Positions 9,181 to 17,543 of a stretch of 64,000 nucleotides of DNA are shown here, piece after piece. The stretch lies in the NCBI RefSeq assembly GCF_019186805.1, contig NZ_CP066783.1, positions 3,981,501-4,045,500 on the forward strand. The letters run 5' to 3'. The notes beneath the pieces are model-generated. The model saw only the letters and a program-made list of their open reading frames with translations, was not told where the DNA came from and did no database searches. Source of the DNA: Comamonas fluminis (GTDB taxonomy: Bacteria > Pseudomonadota > Gammaproteobacteria > Burkholderiales > Burkholderiaceae_C). Position 1 is the first letter of the stretch; every line of letters begins with the position of its first letter. The position numbers and the translations under genes were made by a program.

Positions 9181-10188
9181 ATGAACCTCCACCTGCATGG
9201 GAACCCATGGCTGGCGCTGCGTAAATTCTTCTACGACTATCTTCACGACGAGAAGAATGAAACCCGCCTCAGCAAGACCTTCAACTATCTGCTGATTGCC
9301 TTGATCATTGGCAATGTGGTGGCGGTTTTGCTGGAGTCCGTCAACGATATCTACAAAGCCAATCAGCGGTTTTTTGATATTTTTGAAAATATCTCCATCG
9401 TCATTTTTTCGGCGGAATACATACTGCGCTTCTGGTGCGTGGTTGAAGAAAAGCCGCAGCAAGCAGCCTGGAAGACACGCTGGCAGTGGGTTACCAGCGG
9501 CGGCGCCATCATTGATCTGCTGGCCATATTGCCCGCTTACATCAACTTCTTTGTCCACATCGACCTGAGATTCCTGCGCATTCTGCGGCTGCTGCGCCTG
9601 CTCAAGCTCACGCGGTATTTCACCTCGCTGCAAATGCTGCTGCGCGTGATTGAAAGAGAAAAAGGCTCGTTTCAGGCCGTAATCTTCATTCTGAGCATCT
9701 TGATCGTCATGGCCGCCGCTGGCGTCTATGTGGTGGAGAACCAGGCCCAGCCCGACGTTTACAGCTCCATTCCCGCCTCCATGTGGTGGGCTGTGGTGAC
9801 ATTGACCACCGTGGGCTATGGCGATGTCACGCCGATCACGCCGCTGGGCCGGGCGCTGGGCGCGGTCATCACCATTCTGGGCCTGGGCCTAGCAGCGCTG
9901 CCAGCCGGTATTCTGGCCACCGGCATTGCCAATGAGCTGGAAGCGCGCAAGCAGGAAATTGCACTGAAGTTTCAGGAGCTGCTGCAAAGCCAGCAGATCG
10001 ATCTGCTCAAGGATCAGGCCAAGATTGAAGAAATTCGCCTGCAAGTGGGGCTGACACCCGAGCAGACGCATGACATCGTGCTCAAGCTGATTCGCGAGCA
10101 GCAGGAAAAAGCGCTGGCCGACAAGCACTACCAGTATTGCTTTTGCCCACATTGCGGCAACCGACTGCCACAAGACCGGCCGGACTGA
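9181..10188 (+). CDS. Voltage-gated-type potassium channel
   Basis: The 335-residue inner-membrane protein has S1-S6 topology. The S4 segment RFLRILRLLRLLKLTR (about residues 130-146) has regularly spaced arginines for voltage sensing, the pore helix precedes the selectivity filter TTVGYGDV (about 208-215), and the S6 segment is glycine rich. The cytosolic tail (about 245-310) is a likely coiled coil that ends with CFCPHCGNRLP, a possible single zinc knuckle half-site. It lies 6 bp after fdhD and is probably co-transcribed with it. Confidence 0.88.
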   Translation: MNLHLHGNPWLALRKFFYDYLHDEKNETRLSKTFNYLLIALIIGNVVAVLLESVNDIYKANQRFFDIFENISIVIFSAEYILRFWCVVEEKPQQAAWKTRWQWVTSGGAIIDLLAILPAYINFFVHIDLRFLRILRLLRLLKLTRYFTSLQMLLRVIEREKGSFQAVIFILSILIVMAAAGVYVVENQAQPDVYSSIPASMWWAVVTLTTVGYGDVTPITPLGRALGAVITILGLGLAALPAGILATGIANELEARKQEIALKFQELLQSQQIDLLKDQAKIEEIRLQVGLTPEQTHDIVLKLIREQQEKALADKHYQYCFCPHCGNRLPQDRPD

Positions 10189-10278
10189 GCGCGGCCCAGT
10201 CACCCTCGAATGGCCGACTAGAGAGGTCGCAGCGGCAGAACTTCGTAGAATCCCGGCTCCAGCCCCTGGATATACACC

Positions 10279-10704
10279 ATGAATCGCTGCACCATTTCTT
10301 CTCTGCGCCCCTCTCCCAGCCGCCGCCTTTTCAGCTCTGCCCTGCTGGCTGCGGCGGCCACCGGCTGCCTGCTGACGCAGGTGACACTGGCCCAGGGCCT
10401 GCCGTCCAACGACACGCGCAACTTTCCGCCCACGGCGCAGTTTGGCGAACTGACGATTACCAACTTCCCCGAAGTTGCCATCAACGGCACGGCCATTCGC
10501 ACCACACCGGGCTTTCGCCTGTTCAGCCAGGAGCGCACCCTCGTCTTTGCCAGCAATTACGCAGGCCAGAAGATGCTGGTGGGCTATGTGATTGAGCCAC
10601 AGACCGAAGGCCTGCACACGGCCTGGATTCTGACGCCCGCCGAAATCGAAAAATACAAGCCCATTCAGCCGCGCAGCCTGCTGCAGCGCGTCTTTGGCAG
10701 CTGA
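10279..10704 (+). CDS. Exported protein of unknown function
   Basis: The 141-residue protein has an N-terminal signal of Tat type: SRRLFSS followed by a hydrophobic stretch and a likely cut after TLAQG. The mature part (about 105 residues) is beta-rich with FGELTITNFPEVAINGTAIRTTPGFRLFSQERTLVF and VGYVIEPQTEGLHTAWILTPAEIEKY. I do not recognise the family. It sits alone between the K+ channel and miaB. A TAGAAT at 10246-10251 may be its -10 element. Confidence 0.7.
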   Translation: MNRCTISSLRPSPSRRLFSSALLAAAATGCLLTQVTLAQGLPSNDTRNFPPTAQFGELTITNFPEVAINGTAIRTTPGFRLFSQERTLVFASNYAGQKMLVGYVIEPQTEGLHTAWILTPAEIEKYKPIQPRSLLQRVFGS

Positions 10705-10713
10705 TTCGGCGCA

Positions 10714-10785
10714 TAGCACCTGCTATTGATTTCAAAGCTGCTTGCGCTTGCAGTGCAAGCACTTCAATGATTTTTCTATTTCAAA
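10714..10785. repeat. AGCGCTT-type dispersed element upstream of miaB
   Basis: The stretch contains GCTATTGATTTCAAAGCTGC then GCTTGCGCTTGCAGTGCAAGC, a hairpin-forming core related to the elements at 17306, 48010 and 53760. It lies just after the exported-protein gene and shows no coding potential. Confidence 0.45.
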
Positions 10786-10828
10786 CCAAAGTCTGACCAG
10801 CGCTAGCCGCTATGACTTTGTGCTTGGC

Positions 10829-10856
10829 TTGCTGCAAGCCATACACCCCATATAAG
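10829..10856 (+). promoter_or_regulatory. Putative miaB promoter
   Basis: TTGCTG (10829-10834) and TATAAG (10851-10856) are 16 bp apart. The -10 element ends 8 nt before the miaB ATG at 10865, so transcription would start at or near the start codon. Confidence 0.5.
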
Positions 10857-10864
10857 AGCGCCCC

Positions 10865-12193
10865 ATGAGCAAAAAAGTCTTTATCAAAACCTTTGGCTGC
10901 CAGATGAACGAGTACGACTCGGACAAGATGGCCGACGTGCTGGGCGCAGCCCAGGGCTACGAGCCCACGCAGGATGTGGAAGAAGCCGACCTGATTCTGT
11001 TCAACACCTGCTCGGTGCGCGAAAAGGCACAGGAAAAAGTGTTCAGCGATCTGGGCCGCATCCGCCACCTCAAGGAAAAAGGCGTGCTGATTGGCGTGGG
11101 CGGCTGCGTGGCCAGCCAGGAAGGCGCTGAAATCATCAAGCGCGCACCGTTTGTGGACGTGGTCTTCGGCCCCCAGACTCTGCACCGCCTGCCCGAGCTG
11201 CTGAACGCCCGCGCCGCCAAGGCCAAGCCGCAGGTGGATATCTCCTTCCCTGAAATCGAGAAGTTCGACCACCTGCCCCCCGCCCGTGTGGAAGGTGCCT
11301 CGGCCTTTGTCTCGATCATGGAAGGCTGCTCCAAGTACTGCAGCTACTGCGTGGTGCCCTATACCCGTGGTGAAGAAGTCAGCCGTCCGTTTGAAGACGT
11401 GCTGGTGGAAGTGGCAGGGCTCGCCGACCAGGGCGTCAAGGAAATCACGCTGCTGGGCCAGAACGTCAACGCCTATCTGGGCAAGATGGGCGACACCACC
11501 GAGATGGCCGACTTCGCGCTGCTGCTGGAATATGTGGCCGAAATTCCCGGCATTGAGCGCATTCGCTACACCACCAGCCACCCCAACGAGTTCACGCCGC
11601 GCCTGATCGAAGCCTACGCCAAGATTCCCAAGCTGGTCAGCCACCTGCACCTGCCTGTGCAGCACGGCAGCGACAAGATTCTGATGGCCATGAAGCGCGG
11701 CTACACGGCTATGGAATACAAGAGCACGATCCGCAAGCTGCGCGCCATCCGCCCCGATCTGGCCATGAGCAGCGACTTCATCGTGGGCTTCCCCGGCGAG
11801 ACCGAGGAAGACTTCCAGAAGATGATGAAGCTGATTCACGATGTGCGCTTTGACAACAGCTTCAGCTTTATCTTCAGCCCCCGCCCCGGCACGCCTGCGG
11901 CCAATCTGCCTGACGACACACCGCACGAAGTCAAGCTGCGCCGCCTGCAGGAGCTGCAAGCCGTCATCAACCAGAACATCAAGGAAATCAGCGAAGAGCG
12001 CGTGGGCACCGTCCAGCGCCTGCTGGTCGAAGGCGTGAGCAAGCGCGACGGCAGCGAGCTGATGGGCCGCACCTTCTGCAACCGCGTGGTCAACTTCCCC
12101 GGTAACGAACGCCTGATTGGCCAGTTGGTGGACGTGAAGATCACCGAGGCCAAGGCCTACACCCTGCGCGGCGAAGTGCTGCTCAAGGACTGA
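10865..12193 (+). CDS. miaB: tRNA-2-methylthio-N6-dimethylallyladenosine synthase MiaB
   Basis: The 442-residue radical-SAM methylthiotransferase modifies A37 of tRNAs reading UNN codons. Cysteines of the auxiliary 4Fe-4S cluster lie in FGCQMN, NTCSVR and GGCVAS (about residues 12, 49, 83). The radical-SAM triad is CSKYCSYC (about 156, 160, 163), followed by VVPYTRG. A TRAM domain ends the protein (about 375-442). Length is normal. It appears to be a single-gene transcript with its own promoter and terminator and no ribosome site. Confidence 0.96.
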   Translation: MSKKVFIKTFGCQMNEYDSDKMADVLGAAQGYEPTQDVEEADLILFNTCSVREKAQEKVFSDLGRIRHLKEKGVLIGVGGCVASQEGAEIIKRAPFVDVVFGPQTLHRLPELLNARAAKAKPQVDISFPEIEKFDHLPPARVEGASAFVSIMEGCSKYCSYCVVPYTRGEEVSRPFEDVLVEVAGLADQGVKEITLLGQNVNAYLGKMGDTTEMADFALLLEYVAEIPGIERIRYTTSHPNEFTPRLIEAYAKIPKLVSHLHLPVQHGSDKILMAMKRGYTAMEYKSTIRKLRAIRPDLAMSSDFIVGFPGETEEDFQKMMKLIHDVRFDNSFSFIFSPRPGTPAANLPDDTPHEVKLRRLQELQAVINQNIKEISEERVGTVQRLLVEGVSKRDGSELMGRTFCNRVVNFPGNERLIGQLVDVKITEAKAYTLRGEVLLKD

Positions 12194-12218
12194 CCCACGG
12201 CCACAAGCTCTGCCCAGA

Positions 12219-12242
12219 AGCCAGCCTTGTGCTGGCTTTTTT
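12219..12242 (+). terminator. Rho-independent terminator after miaB
   Basis: AAGCCAGC (12219-12226) pairs with GCTGGCTT (12231-12238) and is followed by TTTT. Confidence 0.88.
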
Positions 12243-12365
12243 GTGCCTTCCCTCGGGCAGTAACAGGAGGTGACAAGCGCTGAACGATTGACGTGGGCGT
12301 CAAATCAACCGCTAGGATGGAAGACTGTTGGGGGCCACGCTGCCTCGGATTGATATCTGGACACC

Positions 12366-14678
12366 ATGAACCAAACTGCTGCACTTCAAGGCGATGCGCT
12401 GTATGCGCTTCTCGATCAAGCGAAAGAACTGGTCTATGACGACAACGGCCCGGGCGATGTCGCCATCAGCCGCGAAGAGCGCATGGCCGCTGCCGCCGAG
12501 CTGCTGGAGCAGCAAACCTATGCCCCCACCAGCGTGGATGAGCTGGAACGCCTGCACGACTTTCTGGCCTATCTGGGCCGCAACCAGACCGCCAGCCAGT
12601 TGCTGCAAACGCACCGTGAACGCGTGCTGGCAGCCGAAACCGATCCCTCCCGCCACGCCCATGGCGATATCCGGCTGGCGCTGAGCGATATTCAAAGCCG
12701 CACCGAATTTGACAAGCCCGCAGCCATTGCGCTGCTCATGCCCACGCTCCAGAAGATCGAGGCCCTGCCCGATCAGGACGAGAGCAACTACTGGGACTTC
12801 TGGCAGAACCAGGCTTACAAGCTGCAGGCCTGGGAGATGAACGCCATCGCCATCGACATGCGCCGCGCCCGCGAGCGCCGCGACCCCGATCTGGCCGATG
12901 ACGCCGCGTTTCGTGATGCCCTGGCCTGCGTTCGCAAGGCAGAGCTGGCGCAGCGCGCAGGCAAGCCCTCAGAAGTCGGCCCCCTGGTGCAGACCGCCAT
13001 CAACACGCTGCGCGATGCGCCTGCCGATCAGCATGTGGAGTTCGACCAGTGGATGCAGCTGGCAGACCAGTCGCTGCCACTGGCCGCGCAAAGCCTGCCA
13101 TCGCTGCTGATGGCCTGCGAGCAGCAACTAGCCCAGCGAGAGCAGCCCGCCCCATCGCAAGCCATCAAAGCCCACCGCAAGGTGCGCATCGTTCGCCTGC
13201 AGGCACAGGCCTGCGCGCAAGCTGGCCAGCTGGAAGCCGCGCTGCAGCTGGCTCCGCAAGGGCACTTCGGCCTGACCGATGATGCTGGCGACCCCTTTAC
13301 CGCTCTGCACCTGGAATGGCTGGTGCAGGCAGGCCACATGGACGAGGCTGCCAATCTGGCGATGGAGTCCGTGCTGCACGCCCGCCCGGTTTCAGCCGTT
13401 ACCGCCTACCATCTGGCGCGCCAGCGCTTTGATACCGACCCGACACGCTCCATCACCTGGGCCTTGATTCTGGCCATGGGCGGCATCGACGAAGACATGC
13501 GCCAGTTGCTGGCGCAAGAAGACATGGCCGCCCACCCGCCCGAGTTCTATATGAATATGGTGCGTGCCGCACAGCCGCAGCACCCGGTGCTGGCCGTCAT
13601 CGAAGGCATGAAATGGGCCTCAAAGCGCAAGATGGAGCAAGCCCTGCCGCTGCTGGAGCAATCGGTCGGTCTGCACCCCGAGTTTGCCGACACCGACAAG
13701 CTGCCAGCCCTGTGGGCCGCCCGCTTTGCCGTGCTGCCCCTGGAAGAAGCGCTGGCCCGCCCCTTCCCTGAATCCCATGGTGGCCACTGGTGCTATGCCG
13801 CTGGTGTGGTGCTCGATGATGAGGACGACCTGGCCCCGCTGATGGGTGGTAAAAAGAATGTACCGTCCGAAGAAGTACGCGAGCCGCTGGTGGTTCGTTA
13901 CTACGAGATGGGTCTGGCACGCTTTGAGCATTTCTGGGCCACGAATCAGGGCGCGTTCAAGGATGCCGACCTGCATGTGTACTCCATGCTGTGCAACAAC
14001 CTGGCCATCAAATACCGCTTTGCCGAACGCTATGACGATGCTGCTGCCCTGCACCGCAAGGGTTTGGAAAGCAGCCCGTTTGCCGAGCATCAGGATGGGC
14101 TGATGTGGTCCGCCATCCTCAAGGACGACGACGCCGAGATCGTGGCCGAAGCCGAGCGCTTGTGGCACTTTGTGCAGGACCACGGCTATGGCCGCCATGA
14201 CCCGACCAACTACTTCTCCACCGTTGCCATGTCGCTGTACAAGCTGGACCGCGACGATGAAATCAGCATCTGGCTGGAACGTCTGGACCAGTGGTTTGAA
14301 GAGCTGGACGAGGAAGAGCAGCAATCCGAGCGCCGCGACTATCTGGCTACGCTGATGAGCATGCTGGATTTCCAGTCCAGCACCCGGCCCGAGCTGGTGC
14401 TGCCCCGCCTGCGCGCCCATCAGGCCGAAGTCACCGCCCTGCGCGACTGCTACCCGCTGCGCCGCCTGGCCTGCGCGCTGGAAGCCTATCCCGAGCACCT
14501 GGAAGAATCGCTGGCGCTGCACAAGCAGGCCAGCACCTTCCTTGACAAGGACGACGACGAGGACGAGCGCCGCATGAGCCGCGAAGGCATTGCCCGCGCA
14601 GAGCGCAAGATTGGCGAGCGCGATGCCGAGGCCGGTGGCCAGTCCAGCGGTCGCAAGCCCTGGTGGAAATTCTGGTGA
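12366..14678 (+). CDS. Large helical-repeat (TPR-like) protein of unknown function
   Basis: The 770-residue predicted cytosolic protein has no signal or membrane segment. It is almost all helical, with repeated Ala/Leu-rich helix pairs of TPR style, for example KVRIVRLQAQACAQAGQLEAALQLA, LHLEWLVQAGHMDEAANLAME and YSMLCNNLAIKYRFAERYDDAAALHRKGLES. Acidic clusters appear near residues 475-485 and 635-655, and the C-terminus is basic/aromatic (SSGRKPWWKFW). I do not recognise a named family. It is the first gene of a three-gene operon with a PcfJ-like and a DUF1266-like protein, and its stop overlaps the next start (GTGA). It probably scaffolds protein contacts (inference). Confidence 0.6.
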   Translation: MNQTAALQGDALYALLDQAKELVYDDNGPGDVAISREERMAAAAELLEQQTYAPTSVDELERLHDFLAYLGRNQTASQLLQTHRERVLAAETDPSRHAHGDIRLALSDIQSRTEFDKPAAIALLMPTLQKIEALPDQDESNYWDFWQNQAYKLQAWEMNAIAIDMRRARERRDPDLADDAAFRDALACVRKAELAQRAGKPSEVGPLVQTAINTLRDAPADQHVEFDQWMQLADQSLPLAAQSLPSLLMACEQQLAQREQPAPSQAIKAHRKVRIVRLQAQACAQAGQLEAALQLAPQGHFGLTDDAGDPFTALHLEWLVQAGHMDEAANLAMESVLHARPVSAVTAYHLARQRFDTDPTRSITWALILAMGGIDEDMRQLLAQEDMAAHPPEFYMNMVRAAQPQHPVLAVIEGMKWASKRKMEQALPLLEQSVGLHPEFADTDKLPALWAARFAVLPLEEALARPFPESHGGHWCYAAGVVLDDEDDLAPLMGGKKNVPSEEVREPLVVRYYEMGLARFEHFWATNQGAFKDADLHVYSMLCNNLAIKYRFAERYDDAAALHRKGLESSPFAEHQDGLMWSAILKDDDAEIVAEAERLWHFVQDHGYGRHDPTNYFSTVAMSLYKLDRDDEISIWLERLDQWFEELDEEEQQSERRDYLATLMSMLDFQSSTRPELVLPRLRAHQAEVTALRDCYPLRRLACALEAYPEHLEESLALHKQASTFLDKDDDEDERRMSREGIARAERKIGERDAEAGGQSSGRKPWWKFW

Positions 14679-15859
14679 GCGAGGCAAAATCCGCAGGCGC
14701 AGCCAGCGCCTATCAGGCCCGCGACGTGGTCAACGCCCCCGCCATCAAGGAGGCCATCGCCGCGCGCAGCGCCGCACGCGGCGATGCCCCTGATGTCGCG
14801 GCCTGGCTGGCCAACCACTTTTGCCGCCATGTGATTGGCAATCTGCAGGCCGATGCGCCCGTGGTGCAGATGATTGCCGATGGGCACGCACTGCAGGAGC
14901 TGCTGGGCCGCAAACCAGCCCCCGCCTGGGCACTGGAGCGCCTGAGCAAGAAAGCCAGCGGCTTTCCCCTGCCCAATCTGTACTGGATTGTTCCCGACGC
15001 CCCCGCCGTGCTGGCGCTGGAAAACCGCCTGGTGGAGTTTCTCTCCACCCGCAAAGGCACATCGCTGGAAGGCAAGCTGCAGCGCGTGAATGCGCCGCAG
15101 GCACTGGCCCGCTGGACGCTGGAGCATCTGTCCTTCCAGCAAAAGCAAAACAGCGGCTGGATTGAGCACTCCAAGGACGCCGTGCGCGGCCTGCTGCCCG
15201 GCCAGCAAGGCATTTTCTTTGAATTTGATAGCAAGAGTGCCAATCTGCGCAAAGAGATGGCTTATGAAAGCCAGATGATGGGCCACTGTGTGGGCCAGTT
15301 TGCCGACCGCAAGCAATTCCAGGGCGGCTATGGTGAGCACTACGCTGAGGGCCTGCTGTCCGGCAAGATGCGGCTGTTCAGCTACCGCACCGGCTCGGCC
15401 CAGCCGCGCATCACCGTCAACGCCTTTGTGCAAAAAGACGGCACGCTGCAAATCGAGCAGATCAAGGGCAAGCAAAACCGCCCGCCCATCGCCCGCTACG
15501 TGCCCGATGTGGTGGCCCTGCTCAACCACCAGCCGCTCAATGACGAGGTGCCCGACGACGCCCTGGCCATGGGCGTGCTGCGCCGCCCGGCCCATTTTCT
15601 GCAAGCCAACCCGCAACTGGCGCCCTGGTGCGCCGTGCAGGATCTGACCAGTGACGCCGAACAGCTGTGGCTGATGCAACAGCACCCCGAGCTGCTGAGC
15701 AGGCTGGATCTGCAGTCCCCGCTGATGCAGTGGATGGTGGCTGCGCGCAAGGACTCTGTGGATAACGAGGTGCTGGAGAAGATGCCCAAATCCGCCGCGC
15801 TGCAAACCACGCTGCAACTGGCCCGCAAGCGCCCTGCCCGCAGCGGAGGCCGGATATGA
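14675..15859 (+). CDS. PcfJ-like domain protein
   Basis: The 394-residue protein starts at GTG 14675, overlapping the upstream TGA by 4 nt, with GGTGGA before it. A start 12 nt upstream (GTG 14663) is also open. The second half contains MGHCVGQF (about residues 202-209), then GEHYAEGLLSGKMRLFSYR and TVNAFVQKDGTLQIEQIKGKQNRPP (about 245-272), matching the HCVG ... FSxR ... IxQIxGKxN arrangement of PcfJ-like proteins, whose biochemical role is unknown. The N-terminal 150 residues are helical with WLANHFCRHVIGN. PcfJ relatives occur on mobile elements, but this gene has host-like composition. Translational coupling in the operon is likely. Confidence 0.6.
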   Translation: MSEAKSAGAASAYQARDVVNAPAIKEAIAARSAARGDAPDVAAWLANHFCRHVIGNLQADAPVVQMIADGHALQELLGRKPAPAWALERLSKKASGFPLPNLYWIVPDAPAVLALENRLVEFLSTRKGTSLEGKLQRVNAPQALARWTLEHLSFQQKQNSGWIEHSKDAVRGLLPGQQGIFFEFDSKSANLRKEMAYESQMMGHCVGQFADRKQFQGGYGEHYAEGLLSGKMRLFSYRTGSAQPRITVNAFVQKDGTLQIEQIKGKQNRPPIARYVPDVVALLNHQPLNDEVPDDALAMGVLRRPAHFLQANPQLAPWCAVQDLTSDAEQLWLMQQHPELLSRLDLQSPLMQWMVAARKDSVDNEVLEKMPKSAALQTTLQLARKRPARSGGRI

Positions 15860-16572
15860 GCGGCTGGACGATTTTTGCGCTGGTCATTGCACTGATTTAC
15901 TGGGTACTGCGCGGTGGCTTCAAGCGCCTCAAAGCAGCCAAGGCCCGTGGCGACATGATCAGCTACAGCGCTGGCAGCCCCGAGCGCAACTGGGCGCTGG
16001 CCCTGGCCCACCCCACGGCCTACCACGCCATGCAGGGCGGCTTTGCCAGCGACCTCTATGGCGCGGACGATGCCCTGGCCAAACAGCTGCGCCCCATGAT
16101 CCTGCACCACCTGGGCCTGCGCACTGACTTGAGCGACGAGCAGGTGCGCCTGCAACTGCCTGACGCCCTGCGCCAGCGCTGGTTCATGCTGGATCTGCAA
16201 CGCCCGTCACGCAGCGACGAGCCACGCGCTGCCATGGCGTTTGCCTGTGCACGCGTCACCTTTTTTGTGCGCTGCGCCCACCTGCTGGGCTGGGTGGATG
16301 AAGATGCGCAGTGGCAGGTGCTGATGCTCAACGCCCAGCGCGCCCAGCAATGCTTTGGCAGCTGGCTGGACTTTGGTCAGGCCTATGCCCAGGGCCGTGC
16401 CCAATGGGTGGGCACTGGCCGCAGCGACGTGCTGGGCAAAGTCGTAACGCCCGAAGAAGTGGCCCAGTGGGTGACCGAAGAGCAGCACCCCTGGCATGTG
16501 ATGGACTGGAATCTGGTGCTGGAGCCTGCTGTTGATGCAGCGCCAGAGGCTGCGATGGCTCAAGCTGCATAG
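15856..16572 (+). CDS. DUF1266-like protein with N-terminal membrane anchor
   Basis: The 238-residue protein starts in an ATGA overlap with the previous stop. Residues about 3-20 (WTIFALVIALIYWVLRGG) form one membrane helix, and the rest is cytosolic. The segment QQCFGSWLDFGQAYAQGRAQW (about 163-183) and the preceding CARVTFFVRCAHLLGWVDE match the DUF1266 pattern seen in E. coli YbeU/YbeR-type proteins (family recalled, not searched). Function is unknown. The fused gene borders suggest that the helical-repeat, PcfJ-like and DUF1266-like proteins act together, perhaps at the inner membrane. Confidence 0.6.
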   Translation: MSGWTIFALVIALIYWVLRGGFKRLKAAKARGDMISYSAGSPERNWALALAHPTAYHAMQGGFASDLYGADDALAKQLRPMILHHLGLRTDLSDEQVRLQLPDALRQRWFMLDLQRPSRSDEPRAAMAFACARVTFFVRCAHLLGWVDEDAQWQVLMLNAQRAQQCFGSWLDFGQAYAQGRAQWVGTGRSDVLGKVVTPEEVAQWVTEEQHPWHVMDWNLVLEPAVDAAPEAAMAQAA

Positions 16573-16621
16573 ACAAAACAGGCTCAACCCCTTACCTATG
16601 AAGCGCTGGTAGCTATCAAAA

Positions 16622-16648
16622 ACAAAGGACTGCCAGGCAGTCCTTTGT
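16622..16648. terminator. Perfect hairpin between convergent DUF1266-like and NlpC genes
   Basis: ACAAAGGACTGCC (16622-16634) and GGCAGTCCTTTGT (16636-16648) are exact complements around one base, followed by ACTTTTC. It is a symmetric transcript end for both strands. A GAAGCGCTGGTAGCTATCAA fragment of the AGCGCTT family lies just upstream (about 16600). Confidence 0.7.
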
Positions 16649-16668
16649 ACTTTTCACAGCACACTCAC

Positions 16669-17256
16669 TCAGGCAAAAATACTTCTTGCCTCGGTAAATC
16701 GCTTGGCGAAATACACGTTATCCATGCGCACTCGCTGCACCGTCCCGCCGGTGGATGGCGCATGCACAAACTGCCCGTTGCCCACAAAAATACCCATGTG
16801 CGAATAGCGCCCGCCCAGCGTATTGAAAAAGACAAAGTCGCCGCGCAGCAGATCACGCCCCGAGACCGGGTTGCTGGACTGCGCCCACTGCGATGTGGTG
16901 CGCGGCAGCCTGCGCTCGGTCACGCCGCCTACCGCCCACTGAATCAGCCCACTGCAGTCAAAGCCGCCTTCGGGTGAATTACCGCCATAGGTATAAGGCG
17001 TGTTCACCACCAGCATGGTGCGTGCCAGCATGCCTTCGCGCAGATCGTCGGACAGATTCAGCGAATTGACCGCCCTGGCACCGCCGCCGCTGCTGCTTTG
17101 CGCGGCCTGTGTCGGTCTTGCGGGTGGCTTGGACGAACAGCCCGCCAGCAAAGCCAGCAGCGAACCGGCGCCCGCCATCAGCGCCACGCGCCGCTGTGAA
17201 TCCTGCGGCAAGCCCAAATCCATGGAGGTGCTAGCTTGTACTTTCATAGCGCCCAT
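16669..17256 (-). CDS. NlpC/P60 family cell-wall peptidase, lipoprotein
   Basis: The 195-residue protein has an N-terminal lipobox (LLALLAGCSS, cysteine near residue 39) preceded by arginines, so it is probably a periplasmic lipoprotein. The NlpC/P60 domain (about 75-195) has the catalytic cysteine in GGFDCSGLIQW (about 100) and histidine in YSHMGIFVGNG (about 152), with HAPSTGG after it. Such enzymes cut peptidoglycan stem peptides, usually D-Glu/meso-Dap bonds. The start is chosen at 17256 (GAG upstream); 17247 is nearly as good. Confidence 0.85.
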   Translation of the reverse strand: MGAMKVQASTSMDLGLPQDSQRRVALMAGAGSLLALLAGCSSKPPARPTQAAQSSSGGGARAVNSLNLSDDLREGMLARTMLVVNTPYTYGGNSPEGGFDCSGLIQWAVGGVTERRLPRTTSQWAQSSNPVSGRDLLRGDFVFFNTLGGRYSHMGIFVGNGQFVHAPSTGGTVQRVRMDNVYFAKRFTEARSIFA

Positions 17257-17305
17257 GTTCTCAGAAAGCTGCGCCAGGCTCCAGTCATAACCCTTGAGGC
17301 TTATA

Positions 17306-17398
17306 AAAAAGTGAGCTGCTTGCGCCAACCAGATCATGAAAAAAACGATGAAAACCATCGAAATTCAAGAACCAGCAAGCGCAAGCAGCTCACTTTTT
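17306..17398. repeat. Perfect 20-bp inverted repeat upstream of the NlpC gene
   Basis: AAAAAGTGAGCTGCTTGCGC (17306-17325) is exactly complementary to GCGCAAGCAGCTCACTTTTT (17379-17398). The 53-bp spacer holds a smaller hairpin, CGATG/CATCG (17346-17360). The arms resemble the AGCTGCTTGCGCTT element family, here as a head-to-head pair. No transposase is present. It lies between ffh and the NlpC start, in the likely leader of the latter. Confidence 0.8.
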
Positions 17399-17440
17399 AG
17401 AATCAAACAATCTCAAATCAAGCATGCCTCCACCCAGAGG

Positions 17441-17540
17441 CGCCGAGCAAGAGCCGCCTCGCGGCGAAGGCGCCGTCCCCCTCCGCGAAGCAGAGAGGGG
17501 CACCCGGCTAGGGGGAAGCGGCAAAGCCGCTCAGGGGGAG
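17441..17540 (-). repeat. Stop-codon-anchored GC-rich repeat, copy after ffh
   Basis: On the minus strand the element begins about 3 nt after the ffh stop with CTCCCCCTGAGCGGC, then GCGGCTTTGCCGC and CCCCCT..GGAGGGGG hairpins and the GGCGCCTTCGCCGCGAGG part. It carries a short insertion (CCTAGCCGGGTG) not seen in the other copies. Same family as 32452, 43263, 53087 and 62738. Confidence 0.85.
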
Positions 17541-17543
17541 CAA

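Noticed and set aside
14675..15859. PcfJ-like gene as proof of an integrated plasmid or ICE
   Set aside because: No relaxase, integrase, att repeats or composition change are visible around it; the gene is embedded between chromosomal genes.
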